A stretch of DNA of 64,000 nt from Nitrospira sp. (GTDB taxonomy: Bacteria > Nitrospirota > Thermodesulfovibrionia > Thermodesulfovibrionales > Dissulfurispiraceae), in NCBI GenBank assembly GCA_002634385.1, contig NSJL01000003.1, positions 1 through 64,000 on the forward strand. The letters are read 5' to 3'. Under the pieces are notes generated by a model. The model did no database searches. It worked only from the letters and a program-made list of their open reading frames with translations, and was not told the DNA's origin. This document shows positions 1-8,154 of the stretch, in pieces. The position numbers were made by a program, and so were the translations under genes. How positions within the stretch are numbered: the stretch's first letter is position 1; every line of letters begins with the position of its first letter.

Positions 1-553
1 CGCTCAGAACTCCCCTCCTCCCCTCTCTGAGAGAGGGAGCACTCACCCCCTGTCCCCTGGTTTATTCTTGTCAAGGACTCCCCTCTTCTTCATCATGCAT
101 GCCCATCAAACATGCATTCCTTTCGGGAGAGAGAGAAAGAGGGGGTCCCTCTCCCCTCTCTTTTCTTCTGCCGTCATCCCGGCGGATCTTCTGAGCCGGG
201 ATCCAGTCCTTTGAATAAGGAACTGGACCCCGGCTTTCTCCGGGGTGACGGCTTTGAGGGATTCCGACTCTCTCCGGGGTGACGGAGTAGAGGGGCTCCG
301 GCTTTCTCCCTGAGTGACGGATTCTGAAACGGAGTATGTACGGGGGCAGGGGGGTATCCTCTTGTCTGTAGCGAGCGTCTGGAATAGCAGAGGGGGCCGG
401 ACATAGGGAAAACACGTCTGCCCACATTGTATGCGTGAAGGGGATCAGGGGAGATATCACGATCAGGATATCCCCTGAGAACAGGGAGGATTTCTCTCGC
501 AAAGAAAGAGGGTACCCCCTTGCCCCTCACCAGAGGATGCCTGCTCAGAAAGA
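1..553. repeat. Long dispersed repeat, copy A (5' part outside window)
   Basis: Nearly identical to the downstream two thirds of copies at about 38755-39268 and 55965-56515, and partly to 11250-11525. It is pyrimidine-rich on the plus strand and holds a 77-bp multi-hairpin element at 173-249. No reading frame is shared by the copies, so I regard it as non-coding. Similarity ends near 553, about 130 bases before the PHP gene. The upstream fold-back core seen in the other copies would lie just left of the window. Confidence 0.85.
173..249. repeat. 77-bp multi-hairpin element (in copy A)
   Basis: Begins GTCATCCCGG and ends CCGGGGTGAC, so its ends are quasi-inverted. It contains the stems ATCCCGGC/GCCGGGAT, CCAGT/ACTGG around a short loop, and a CCCCGG stem at the right end. 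Related copies lie at 11344-11420, 38926-39017, 49160-49237 and 56137-56228, with diverged ones at 12078-12129, 12490-12556 and around 14096. Confidence 0.8.
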
Positions 554-682
554 GATGACTATTCAGATCACTCCTCCCCCTGTCCGAAGGCCTCTTCGTG
601 CCGCCGGGTTTGATCTCACCCCGTGAAAACACCCGCGCTATTTACTTTTCCCCGTTTTTCCTGTATGCTTTTTATTTGCACC

Positions 683-1336
683 ATGATCGACCTGCATACC
701 CATACCATATTCAGTGACGGAGAGCTGATTCCCGCAGAGCTGGTCCGGAGGGCCGCCGCAACGGGATACCGGGCTATCGCGCTGACCGATCATATGGACC
801 AGTCCAATATTGATCTGATCATTCCGAGGATTGTCAAAGCGGTGGAGGCGATCAGGGGGCATGTGCCCGTCACGGTGCTCCCGGGCGCGGAGATCACCCA
901 TGTGCCGCCCGGGCTGATCGCGGATATGGTGAAGGAAGCGCGCCGGCTCGGGGCGAAAATCGTGGTGGTGCATGGAGAAACAGTGGTGGAACCGGTGGAG
1001 GAAGGGACCAACAGGGCGGCCATTGAAGCGGGGGCCGATATCCTCGCCCACCCGGGACTGATCTCCCCTGAGGACCTGCTCTTTGCCAAGGAGAAGGGGA
1101 TCACCCTCGAGATAACCGCCCGCAAAGGCCATAGCCTCTCCAACGGCCATGTGGCGAAACATGCGACCGCCCTCGGCATTCCCCTGACCATCAACACGGA
1201 CTCTCATGCTCCCTCGGACCTGATTACAAAGGATTTTGCCCGAAGGGTGCTTTTGTCCGCCGGGCTGGAGGACGAGGCCCTGCATGCCGTCTTCCGCCGT
1301 GGGGAGGAACTGGTAGAGAAAGCACTCAGGAGGTAA
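683..1336 (+). CDS. PHP-domain phosphoesterase (histidinol-phosphatase-like)
   Basis: A 217-residue PHP-family protein, probably a metal-dependent phosphoesterase. The N-terminus has the metal-binding HTH pair (DLHTHTIFSDG, residues 3-13). ALTDHMD (33-39), a GAEITH motif, VVHGE, ILAHPG and NTDSH follow in family order. I chose ATG 683 because the family starts with M-x-D-L-H-T-H; the frame can be extended to GTG 623, but those residues are not PHP-like. Close relatives are often labelled histidinol phosphate phosphatase, but the substrate cannot be told from sequence. It ends 7 bases before the TPR gene, whose Shine-Dalgarno overlaps this stop, so the two are probably cotranscribed. Confidence 0.88.
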   Translation: MIDLHTHTIFSDGELIPAELVRRAAATGYRAIALTDHMDQSNIDLIIPRIVKAVEAIRGHVPVTVLPGAEITHVPPGLIADMVKEARRLGAKIVVVHGETVVEPVEEGTNRAAIEAGADILAHPGLISPEDLLFAKEKGITLEITARKGHSLSNGHVAKHATALGIPLTINTDSHAPSDLITKDFARRVLLSAGLEDEALHAVFRRGEELVEKALRR

Positions 1337-1343
1337 GAAAGAG

Positions 1344-2024
1344 ATGCCGAAAGTAATTAAAAAACGCCTGGCCGGGAAGAGCCAGAACGAGGAAACCCTT
1401 TCCGAAACAGTGGTGGATCTGCGGGAAAGGCTCAAAGAGAGACAGAAGACCCTGGTGTATGGGCTTATCGCCTTCGGAGCGGTTGTGCTCCTTGTCGTCG
1501 CTGTCATGGTATACACCCGGGTAACCACATCAAAGGCCGCAGCACTCCAGACCGAGGGGTACAGGATCTTCTTCGGCGAGACCACGATCCAGTACACCTC
1601 CCCTGCCGACCGGTACAAGAGCGCCCTTGAGAAGTTCCAAAAGGCATACGACACGAAGAAGAGTCCCGTCACCCTGCTGTATATTGCCAATTCCTATTAT
1701 GAGCTGGGCAATTACGACGAAGCGATCAAGACGTTAAAGGACCTTACGTCCCGCTATTCCGACCTCCGCATCGTCTCCCTCGCCCATTACAAGCTTTCCT
1801 CCGCTTACCTGAAGAAAGGGGATGCCAATAGCGCTCTCACCACCCTCACGAATCTTGCCGGCATAAAGGACAGTCCCCTTCAGGACCTGGCGCTCCTCGA
1901 AAGCGGCAAGGTGCTCGAGACAATGGGGAAAAAGGAAGAGGCGAAGGCGAAGTACAAGGAGCTGATCGACAAGTTCCCCAAATCCTCCCTGGTGCCCGAG
2001 GCGAGAGCGAGGCTGGGGAGCTGA
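1344..2024 (+). CDS. Membrane-anchored TPR protein
   Basis: A 226-residue protein with a charged N-terminus, one hydrophobic segment at about residues 37-57 (LVYGLIAFGAVVLLVVAVMV) and tetratricopeptide-type helices from about 90 to the end (YIANSYYELGNYDEAIKTL; LALLESGKVLETMGKKEEA). The layout resembles YfgM-like periplasmic TPR proteins: an inner-membrane anchor with a periplasmic protein-interaction domain. AGGAGGT at 1328-1334 fixes the start. It is the second gene of an apparent two-gene unit with the PHP gene and is followed by a clear terminator. Its partner is unknown. Confidence 0.85.
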   Translation: MPKVIKKRLAGKSQNEETLSETVVDLRERLKERQKTLVYGLIAFGAVVLLVVAVMVYTRVTTSKAAALQTEGYRIFFGETTIQYTSPADRYKSALEKFQKAYDTKKSPVTLLYIANSYYELGNYDEAIKTLKDLTSRYSDLRIVSLAHYKLSSAYLKKGDANSALTTLTNLAGIKDSPLQDLALLESGKVLETMGKKEEAKAKYKELIDKFPKSSLVPEARARLGS

Positions 2025-2038
2025 TTCCGTACGGAAGT

Positions 2039-2071
2039 CAGGGGCGTATAAGGCGCCCCTGTCCTTTTTCT
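2039..2071 (+). terminator. Rho-independent terminator after the TPR gene
   Basis: CAGGGGCG (2039-2046) pairs perfectly with CGCCCCTG (2054-2061) around a 7-base loop, followed by TCCTTTTTCTTT. It lies 15 bases after the TPR stop codon and closes the PHP-TPR unit. Confidence 0.85.
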
Positions 2072-2100
2072 TTCCTCCTCCGTGGGCCGGCGGTAAGACG

Positions 2101-2280
2101 CTACGAGCAATCCCCCCGCCAAAGACAGTCATTCTGGTTGCAGGTACTTGTCTGGCCCGTATTGAAGCAGGCGGTGTATCCTTCATCCTGCTGAATGGTC
2201 CTGATGATCTCGGCCTTCCTCATGTTTCCGGTCTTGATTCCCCTCTGCTTTGCAATCTCTTTCACTTCCTGAAGTTTCAT
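2101..2280 (-). CDS. Small SAP-domain-like protein, Cys-rich tail
   Basis: A 59-residue protein starting at ATG 2280 with GGAGGGAGAG just upstream. Residues 1-31 (MKLQEVKEIAKQRGIKTGNM...) match the SAP/Rho-N helix-extension-helix pattern, a small DNA- or RNA-binding fold. The tail holds four cysteines (TACFNTG, STCNQND, CLWRGDCS) that could bind a metal. I recall similar SAP-plus-Cys small proteins as conserved hypotheticals in environmental bacteria. It is convergent with the TPR gene. The function is unknown, but initiation signal and composition make it a credible gene. Confidence 0.75.
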   Translation of the reverse strand: MKLQEVKEIAKQRGIKTGNMRKAEIIRTIQQDEGYTACFNTGQTSTCNQNDCLWRGDCS

Positions 2281-2477
2281 CTCTCCCTCCTGTTCGGGAC
2301 AGGCGTGTCAGGGGTGTAGACAACCCTGCGACCGGCTGCGCCCCCAGGTGCCTGCTTTGAGCTTTTACAGTAGCGTACCCTTCGATTTCCTCGGGATTGA
2401 AAGTTTTTGACAGCGTAGACCGCCCCCGGGGACCTCGTTCCGGGGAGATCTTTTCCCCTTTTTCCGTTATTTCTTCC

Positions 2478-2831
2478 TCAGGTGCCCGGCGGGGACAGGG
2501 CGATTACCGGGTAGACGGGGTTTGCCAGAGTCCACCATCCCGGGCGGGACGACCGGGTAAAGGCGGTGAGGTTGGCATAGGAGAGCCGGAGGGGCAGCGC
2601 CACGAGACCCCCGACAGTGAGGACGTAGGGCTCTCTGCTCTTCCTGCCGGTCCACCGTATGTCCCCCGTCATGGGATCGAAGCGGAAGGTGTCCTTTTCC
2701 ACTGTCCGCACATACAAGCGGTCCATGAAGAAAGCCCGCACCGACGAGGGAATCGATGAGAACAGGGAAAGCAATGCCGCTGTCTTCAGGAACCCCCTTC
2801 TCCTGAATCCACCCTTTTTCTTTTCCTCCAC
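2478..2831 (-). pseudogene. Truncated Tat-signal molybdopterin oxidoreductase (YedY/MsrP-like) N-terminus
   Basis: A 117-codon frame with a twin-arginine signal (RRRGFLKTAALL, about residues 10-21). The stretch FRFDPMTGDIRW...REPYVLTVGGLV..PLRLSYANLTAF resembles the start of sulfite-oxidase-type catalytic subunits such as MsrP/YedY. Similarity stops after LSYANLTAF; the next 28 residues do not fit the family and no continuation is visible to the left. The cofactor-binding core (with its Cys) is absent, so I call it a remnant of a deleted gene. A short exported protein remains possible. No partner gene (MsrQ type) is next to it. Confidence 0.5.
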
Positions 2832-2930
2832 CGATGTCCCCCCTGACGCGGGCAGGATCCTGCTCGGCCCCTTTTTCTCCTAGTATACCCATTTTCCACA
2901 GCAGGCACAATTCCCTTTCAGGAGAAATAC

Positions 2931-2958
2931 TTTTGCGGAAGCCCTTTTCTGGTATAAT
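2931..2958 (+). promoter_or_regulatory. Sigma-70-type promoter for the 75-residue protein gene
   Basis: TATAAT at 2953-2958 with a weak -35 (TTTTGC/TTGCGG at 2931-2938). It sits 27 bases upstream of ATG 2986, which has AAGGAGG at 2972-2978. Confidence 0.5.
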
Positions 2959-2985
2959 CCGGTAAAGAAGCAAGGAGGCATCTGC

Positions 2986-3213
2986 ATGGCAGAAGTGGAG
3001 GACATGGCTTTCAGAATTGCTGCTGCTTTCGAGGACTTCTTTTTCGTTCCCGCCAAGAGGAACGCTTTTAATGCGGTATTCAACAGGTATCTATCCCTCG
3101 TCGATCCCGAAGCCTCGATGGAACCCTATGAAGCGGCTGTCGCACTGGGACACCGCCACCGGAGCGAGTTCGACGCAATGGTAAAGGAACTGAAAGACCT
3201 TTCTCTTATCTAG
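2986..3213 (+). CDS. Hypothetical 75-residue protein
   Basis: A small acidic, probably helical protein (MAEVEDMAFRIAAAFEDFFF...). It has a strong Shine-Dalgarno (AAGGAGG, 8 bases before ATG) and a consensus -10 upstream, so expression is likely. I do not recognise a family, signal peptide or membrane segment. It is convergent with the Smr gene, whose stop lies 8 bases beyond. Confidence 0.65.
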   Translation: MAEVEDMAFRIAAAFEDFFFVPAKRNAFNAVFNRYLSLVDPEASMEPYEAAVALGHRHRSEFDAMVKELKDLSLI

Positions 3214-3221
3214 CCTTTCCC

Positions 3222-3893
3222 CTATTGGAGGAGAACATAGAGGGCTCCGAGACCCCCGTCGCACTGACGGGCGGTTACGAAGGCGATGATATGCCTCCGG
3301 TAGTGGCCTGACAGCCACCTGATGAGGGCCTCCTTCAGCACAGGGCCGTGCGGAGACCGCAGCCCTCTTCCGTGGATGACCTTGATGCAGCGGAGTCTCC
3401 TTGCCAGGGAGCCCCGCAGGAATTTCTCCACTTCCGCTTCCGCCTCATCAAGAATGAGGCCGTGGAGATCCAGGCAGTCCTGCACGGAAAAGAGGCCGCA
3501 GTGGAGCTTCCGTGCGATCTCCCCGTGGTAATCGGGATTGACCCACTCCACATATTCCTGGGTGTCGGGCAGATGCACCGGCCTCCTTCCCCGTGCGATC
3601 TCGTCCAGTGCCCGTAGTGCCTCAAGGTCGGAGGAGGTGCGGCGTCGAAGAGGGGGACTCTTCCTCTCAGGGAGGGGGATCTTTCTGAATTCCTCGATCT
3701 CCCGTACCTCCTGCATTGCTTTCAGAAACAGTTCGTCATCGCTCATCTCCTCTTCTTTTCGCTCCCGCACAGAGGAGGGAGGGGAGGAAGGGACGGCACC
3801 GCCCTGAGCTTTCCTGTTCTCCATGATCCTTTTCAGGTCCTTGAAAGGCTGGAAGGAAAAGGAATCCTGCATCTGCTTCTTCTTTGTCTTCAT
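3222..3893 (-). CDS. Smr-domain protein
   Basis: A 223-residue protein ending in a Smr (small MutS-related) domain at about residues 140-222. Visible motifs are LDLHG (catalytic-type motif), IKVIHGRG and the following LKEALIRWL helix. Smr domains nick or bind branched nucleic acids, and stand-alone versions act in DNA repair or ribosome rescue. The first 110 residues are charged and low in complexity. I chose ATG 3893: a longer frame reaches 3950, but the -10 TATAAT at 3912-3917 lies inside that extension, and GGGAGA precedes 3893. The gene stands alone, convergent with the 75-residue gene. Confidence 0.85.
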   Translation of the reverse strand: MKTKKKQMQDSFSFQPFKDLKRIMENRKAQGGAVPSSPPSSVRERKEEEMSDDELFLKAMQEVREIEEFRKIPLPERKSPPLRRRTSSDLEALRALDEIARGRRPVHLPDTQEYVEWVNPDYHGEIARKLHCGLFSVQDCLDLHGLILDEAEAEVEKFLRGSLARRLRCIKVIHGRGLRSPHGPVLKEALIRWLSGHYRRHIIAFVTARQCDGGLGALYVLLQ

Positions 3894-3911
3894 GGCGCTC
3901 TCCCCTTCTCC

Positions 3912-3917
3912 ATTATA
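3912..3917 (-). promoter_or_regulatory. -10 element of the smr-domain gene
   Basis: Reads TATAAT on the minus strand, 19-24 bases upstream of the chosen start. It sets the start of the Smr protein at 3893 rather than 3950. No convincing -35 was identified. Confidence 0.5.
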
Positions 3918-4185
3918 CCAAATACCGGATACGGGGCCGTATCCTCTCATAAAAGGGGGACATAATACTTTTTTACAATGAGAATAGCAGGAGGGAGATG
4001 ATAAAAGACTTCAGTAAGGTATCCCTGATTATACGTGTCTTGCAAAATTAGTAGTATATCCCGAATTTTGTCTGCAAGATCCCGAAATTGCATTTTTTCG
4101 CCGATCTCTTTAAGATACAAAACATCAGGCTGTCCTGCTGAGGCGAGAGGTTCCGGAGGCGGCTCTACTGCATATTTCTATTTCG

Positions 4186-4200
4186 TGGCATATTTCATGC
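4186..4200 (+). promoter_or_regulatory. Possible weak sigma-54-type promoter
   Basis: TGGCATATTTCATGC keeps the GG-N10-GC spacing of sigma-54 promoters but has ATGC rather than TTGC at -12. It sits 20 bases before the pentapeptide-protein start, close enough that it could be chance. The rest of 3951-4185 is AT-rich and has no gene. Confidence 0.25.
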
Positions 4201-4220
4201 CGTGTAGAAGGAGAAAGAGG

Positions 4221-4676
4221 ATGAACCGGAAGAGAGGAACGCTTCTGTTTAATACCGTAGTGGGCATCCTGGGGATGCACTTGTTGTTGTATGTCCCTGC
4301 CGTGGAAGCGTTTTTCATAACGGACCTTGAGGATGTGCAGAAGTACGGGAACTGCGCATGGTGCAATTTGTCCGATGCCGATCTGTCCGGAGTGCGACTC
4401 CCCGGGGCGAATCTGTCCGGGGCGGGCCTTTCCGGGGCGAACTTATCCGGAGCGGACCTTTCCGGGGCCAGGTTGAACAGTGCGGACCTTTCCCGGGCGA
4501 ACCTCACCGGAGCGAACCTGAGCGGGGCGAATCTTTCCGGCTCCAGCCTGAGCGGGGCGAACCTGAGCGGGGCGAATCTCACCGGTGCCGACCTCAGGGG
4601 TGCTGACCTGACCGGCGCGCTATGGACCAACGGGAGGAAATGCAAGAAGAGCTCTGTCGGGGGATGCAAAGAGTAG
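4221..4676 (+). CDS. Secreted pentapeptide-repeat protein
   Basis: A 151-residue protein starting at ATG 4221 behind AAGGAGAAAGAGG. A signal peptide covers about residues 1-32 (hydrophobic core VVGILGMHLLLYVPAVEA). A short Cys pair (YGNCAWCNL) leads into about 17 pentapeptide repeats of A(N/D)LSG type (residues ~52-138), expected to form a right-handed quadrilateral beta-helix. The tail has two further Cys (KCKKSSVGGC). The repeats are also near-repeats in DNA (gggcgaacctgtccggag type), so copy number may vary. The role is unknown; the export signal argues against a gyrase-protecting (Qnr-like) job. A longer frame from 4035 lacks signal-peptide logic and was rejected. Confidence 0.82.
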   Translation: MNRKRGTLLFNTVVGILGMHLLLYVPAVEAFFITDLEDVQKYGNCAWCNLSDADLSGVRLPGANLSGAGLSGANLSGADLSGARLNSADLSRANLTGANLSGANLSGSSLSGANLSGANLTGADLRGADLTGALWTNGRKCKKSSVGGCKE

Positions 4677-5144
4677 GCTCTCCCGTTCATGGCCGCCGGA
4701 GAGAGTACATGCTCTGTGGCACTGGTTTGTTGTGGACAGCGGGTGATCCGTTGGTGTTGTTTCTTGCACCTTCCATTGAGACAGTGCACGGATAAGGGGT
4801 GCTGACTGAAAACTCAAACCCGTCACATAATTTGATACTTTTCTTCTCCTTCCCCACGCAGGGCGCTCCCGCCGCCTTTTTCCTTCCCTTGCCGCACCGA
4901 TGAGGATTTTGGCTCCTATGTACCTGTTTTTGTGATACCATTTAAGTAATAACGTTTTGTGTATGATCTGCGCCTGCTCCGGCCTTATGCAAAGCCTTCT
5001 ATCACAGCTATCTCCGAAAGGATTCGGCATGAAAAAAGGGGAAATATTCGAATCGGTTTTCTTGCTGGCGGGTATTCCGGGTAGCGTGTTCCGTCAAGGA
5101 CTTCCGGCTCTCCATCGTGAAACTTCCGCCCAAGAAGTAAGAAG
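4677..5144. other. Intergenic region without convincing gene
   Basis: 468 bases between the pentapeptide gene and the GGDEF-EAL gene. Short frames in both directions lack Shine-Dalgarno support and family features. The stretch 4905-4970 is AT-rich and may hold the promoter of the downstream gene. A short frame ending at 5141 (SVKDFRLSIVKLPPKK) looks protein-like but has no start. Confidence 0.5.
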
Positions 5145-7229
5145 ATGGAAAAGAGAGAGATCAGGGTTCTCCTCATAGAGGACAACCCCGGAGATGCCCG
5201 GCTCATACGGGAGATGCTGGCGGAGGCCCGGCGGGTGCTCTTTTTCCTCGATCACTCCGACCGGCTCGCTTCGGGGCTGTCGCGCCTTGCCCTGACCCCC
5301 TACGATGTCGTGCTGCTGGATCTCGGTCTCCCCGACAGCCAGGGGTTGGATACTTTCCTGGCACTCAGGGAGAGGGAGCCGAGAGTGCCTGTAGTGGTGC
5401 TCACCGGTCTCGAGGATGAAGAGCTCGCTTTCATCGCCGTGCAGCAGGGGGCCCAGGACTACCTGCCGAAGGGTCAAATTAACAGCAATCTGTTGGTCCG
5501 CTCCCTCCGGTATGCTATCGAGCGGAAACGGACAATAGACGCTCTGGAGGAGAGCGAGGAGAGATACCGGGAGCTTGTGGAGAATGCCGGCAGCATCATC
5601 CTGCGGTGGGACAAGCGGGGGAGGATCACCTTTTTCAACGAGTTCGCCCAGCGTTTCTACGGCTATACGGCGGAGGAGGCGATCGGGAGCAGCGTCGTCG
5701 GCACGCTGTTCCCCGAGAGGGATTCTTCCGGCAACGACATGACGGAAACGGCAGGGGAGATGCTGCGGGATCCCGGGAAGTACGCCCGCTACGAGGGAGA
5801 AAATATGCGGAAAAACGGTGAACGGGTGTGGGTGTCCTGGTCTATCAGGGCCATTCGTAACAAGGAGGGGAGGGTGGAAGGCATCCTCGCGGTGGGACAG
5901 GATAGCACCGAGCGCAGGAGGATGATCGAGACGATATGGATGCAGGCGTACCACGATGCCCTCACGGGTCTGCCCAACCGGATGCACTTCATGGAGCATC
6001 TGTCCCTCTCCCTTCATCACGCCCAGCGTGTCGGGGAGGAGGTGGCGGTGCTGTTCCTGGACCTGGATCAGTTCAAGTTCATCAATACCACCATGGGACA
6101 CACCATGGGAGACGCGCTGCTGAGGAAAGTAGCAGATGTCCTGAGGTCCTGTGTCCGGGAAACCGATACAGTGGCGCGCATCGGGGGGGATGAATTTACG
6201 ATTCTGCTGACCCAGATCGCCCGTTCGGAGGACGCGGCAAAGGTGGCGGAGAAGCTTCTCCTCCTCTTCAGGGAGCCCCTCGCTTTCGAGGGGTACGAGA
6301 TCCCCGTCTCCGTGAGCATCGGTATCAGTCTTTTCCCCGAAGACGGGCAGGATGCGGAGACACTCCTGAAAAGGGCGGACACCGCCCTCAATCACGTGAA
6401 AGAGCACGGAAGGAACAACTACCAGTTCTACAATACAGACATGAATGTCAGGACCCTCGAAAGGATCACGCTGGAGCGAAACCTGCGGGGGGCGATCGAG
6501 AGAGGAGAGTTGGAGGTGTACTATCAGCCCCTTGTTGATATAAAAAGCCGTCGTATCATCTGCGCTGAGGCTCTAGTCCGCTGGAACCACCCCGACCTGG
6601 GAATGCTCCCTCCGATGCAGTTCCTCCCCTTTGCTGAAGAGACGGGGCTTGTGGTACCCCTCGACGAATGGGTGCTGCGAACCGCCTGTGCCCAGAGCAG
6701 GGAGTGGCAGGAGGCGGGGCTCTCTCCCCTGAGCATCACGGTGAATCTTTCCACCCGTCTCTTTCAGCAGCAAAATCTTGTGCATTCCGTTGCCCGTACC
6801 TTGTGGGAGACAGGGCTCGATTCCCGATTCCTCGATTTCGAGATTTCCGAAACCACCGCCATGAAGGATGTGGAACATACTCTTCCTCATCTGGACAAGC
6901 TGACCGGAATGGGGGTCAGGTTCTCCATTGACGATTTCGGGACCGGCTACTCCTCTTTGAGCCATCTGAAGAGGCTTCCTATCTGGAAGCTCAAAATAGA
7001 CCGGTCCTTCATAAAGGACATTGCCCTCGATGCCGACTACCAGACCATCGTCAAGACAGTGATCGATATGGGCCATAACCTGAAGCTCGTGGTGACGGCG
7101 GAGGGGGTGGAGACAGAGGAGCAGCTCGCTTTCCTGCATGCAAGCGGGTGTGATGAGGTGCAGGGGTTCCTCATCAGTCCGCCGCTTCCGGCAAAGGAAT
7201 TCGCCGAGTTCGTGGCAGCGCAGGGCTGA
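5145..7229 (+). CDS. REC-PAS-GGDEF-EAL c-di-GMP signalling protein
   Basis: A 694-residue cytoplasmic protein. Order: receiver domain (about 5-125, LLIEDNPGD acid pair, DVVLLDLGLPD phosphoacceptor), PAS (135-255), GGDEF (265-430) and EAL (440-690). The GGDEF signature is intact (residues 347-351) and RETD nine residues before it is an inhibitory c-di-GMP I-site. The EAL domain keeps EAL (475-477), DDFGTGYSSL, KIDRSFI, AEGVET and QGF motifs, so both cyclase and phosphodiesterase activity are plausible. The receiver suggests control by an unlinked kinase. The Shine-Dalgarno is weak (AAGAAG). The degraded gene at 53426-53866 derives from a protein of this type. Confidence 0.93.
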   Translation: MEKREIRVLLIEDNPGDARLIREMLAEARRVLFFLDHSDRLASGLSRLALTPYDVVLLDLGLPDSQGLDTFLALREREPRVPVVVLTGLEDEELAFIAVQQGAQDYLPKGQINSNLLVRSLRYAIERKRTIDALEESEERYRELVENAGSIILRWDKRGRITFFNEFAQRFYGYTAEEAIGSSVVGTLFPERDSSGNDMTETAGEMLRDPGKYARYEGENMRKNGERVWVSWSIRAIRNKEGRVEGILAVGQDSTERRRMIETIWMQAYHDALTGLPNRMHFMEHLSLSLHHAQRVGEEVAVLFLDLDQFKFINTTMGHTMGDALLRKVADVLRSCVRETDTVARIGGDEFTILLTQIARSEDAAKVAEKLLLLFREPLAFEGYEIPVSVSIGISLFPEDGQDAETLLKRADTALNHVKEHGRNNYQFYNTDMNVRTLERITLERNLRGAIERGELEVYYQPLVDIKSRRIICAEALVRWNHPDLGMLPPMQFLPFAEETGLVVPLDEWVLRTACAQSREWQEAGLSPLSITVNLSTRLFQQQNLVHSVARTLWETGLDSRFLDFEISETTAMKDVEHTLPHLDKLTGMGVRFSIDDFGTGYSSLSHLKRLPIWKLKIDRSFIKDIALDADYQTIVKTVIDMGHNLKLVVTAEGVETEEQLAFLHASGCDEVQGFLISPPLPAKEFAEFVAAQG

Positions 7230-7270
7230 GGGGGGGGCAAACGCATGAAAATGCCTGGCCAGTGTGTAAC

Positions 7271-7420
7271 TCCTTGAGATTGCTTCGCTTTGCTCCTAAT
7301 GACGCGCAGGGTCATTTTAGAAGGAATCCCAGGCGCCCCGGGGATCAGGGGCTCGCAATGACAGGAAAAGAGGGTCTTGTGTGCTGTCATTGCGAAGGGT
7401 CGCATCCTGAAGCAATCCCG
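7271..7420. repeat. Intergenic repeat of the 'GATTGCTTCG...TCATTGCGA' type
   Basis: Contains TTGAGATTGCTTCGC near the left end and TGTCATTGCGAAGG...GAAGCAATCCC at the right, an imperfect inverted pair, with a CGCCCCGGGG centre. A shorter relative is at 51838-51865 and a fragment at 53256-53270. The gap 7230-7578 holds nothing else I can support. Confidence 0.6.
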
Positions 7421-7578
7421 TTGTTTCCCCTTGAATCGCTCTTTTCAGGCGTTTGCCCTGCTACCTTTACAAAGATCCGGTGATATCGTATGATTCATTC
7501 ATCAATCCCCTTGATCCCTCCGGCTGGCGGAGGGGAGAAGGCTTTCCTGTACTGTATTTCACTGAAAGGGAGGATGTG

Positions 7579-8136
7579 ATGGATCTTTTCGAGGCGATCC
7601 GGACCAGGAGGAGCATCCGCAGGTTCACGTACAGGCCGGTCGAGGAGGAAAAGCTGCAGGCGCTCCTTGAGGCGATGCGCCATGCCCCCTCATGGGCCAA
7701 CCTGCAATGCTGGAAGTTTATTGTGGTGAAGGATTCCGCGGTGCGGGAGAGGATCAGCGAGCTGACCTATGTCGAATCCTTCTTTTCTCCCCTTGGCTAC
7801 AAAACGAATCCTGCAAAGAAAGGTGTTGCGGAAGCTCCGGTGGTCATTGTGGCATGCGCTGACCCTTCCCGTTCGGGAAACATCTGGGGACAGCAGTACT
7901 ATCTGGCGGATGTGGGGATCGCCGCGCAGAGCCTGATGCTCGCCGCACGTGCCCTGGGACTCGGTACTGTCTTCGTGGGGGTTTTTGATGAGGAGGCCCT
8001 GCGCGGGCTTCTCGGCATTCCCTCCCCTATCCGCGTGGTGGGCATCTTCCCGGTGGGGTATCCTATGGAGGAGAAGACCGGCGGCTCGCCGCGGAAAGCC
8101 ATGGAGGAAATCGTCTCCTACGAAAAGTGGCAATGA
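7579..8136 (+). CDS. Nitroreductase family protein
   Basis: A 185-residue FMN-dependent nitroreductase-fold protein. The N-terminus has the family hallmark ([21 protein letters not shown]), then [15 protein letters not shown] (FMN phosphate contact) and late GLGTVFVG and VGIFPVGYP motifs. These enzymes reduce nitro groups, quinones or flavins with NAD(P)H; the substrate is unknown. ATG 7579 is preceded by AAAGGGAGGA. The frame extends to 7453, but that part has no family similarity. It is a single gene, convergent with resB. Confidence 0.88.
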   Translation: MDLFEAIRTRRSIRRFTYRPVEEEKLQALLEAMRHAPSWANLQCWKFIVVKDSAVRERISELTYVESFFSPLGYKTNPAKKGVAEAPVVIVACADPSRSGNIWGQQYYLADVGIAAQSLMLAARALGLGTVFVGVFDEEALRGLLGIPSPIRVVGIFPVGYPMEEKTGGSPRKAMEEIVSYEKWQ

Positions 8137-8154
8137 GGGAAACCCCGTGGGATG

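Noticed and set aside
4370..4620. CRISPR-like or satellite repeat
   Set aside because: The short, imperfect units are codons of the pentapeptide-repeat protein in one frame; there are no spacers.
4957..5178. Small plus-strand gene before the GGDEF-EAL gene
   Set aside because: It overlaps the next gene start, has no Shine-Dalgarno or family features, and a better protein-like stretch is in another frame without a start.
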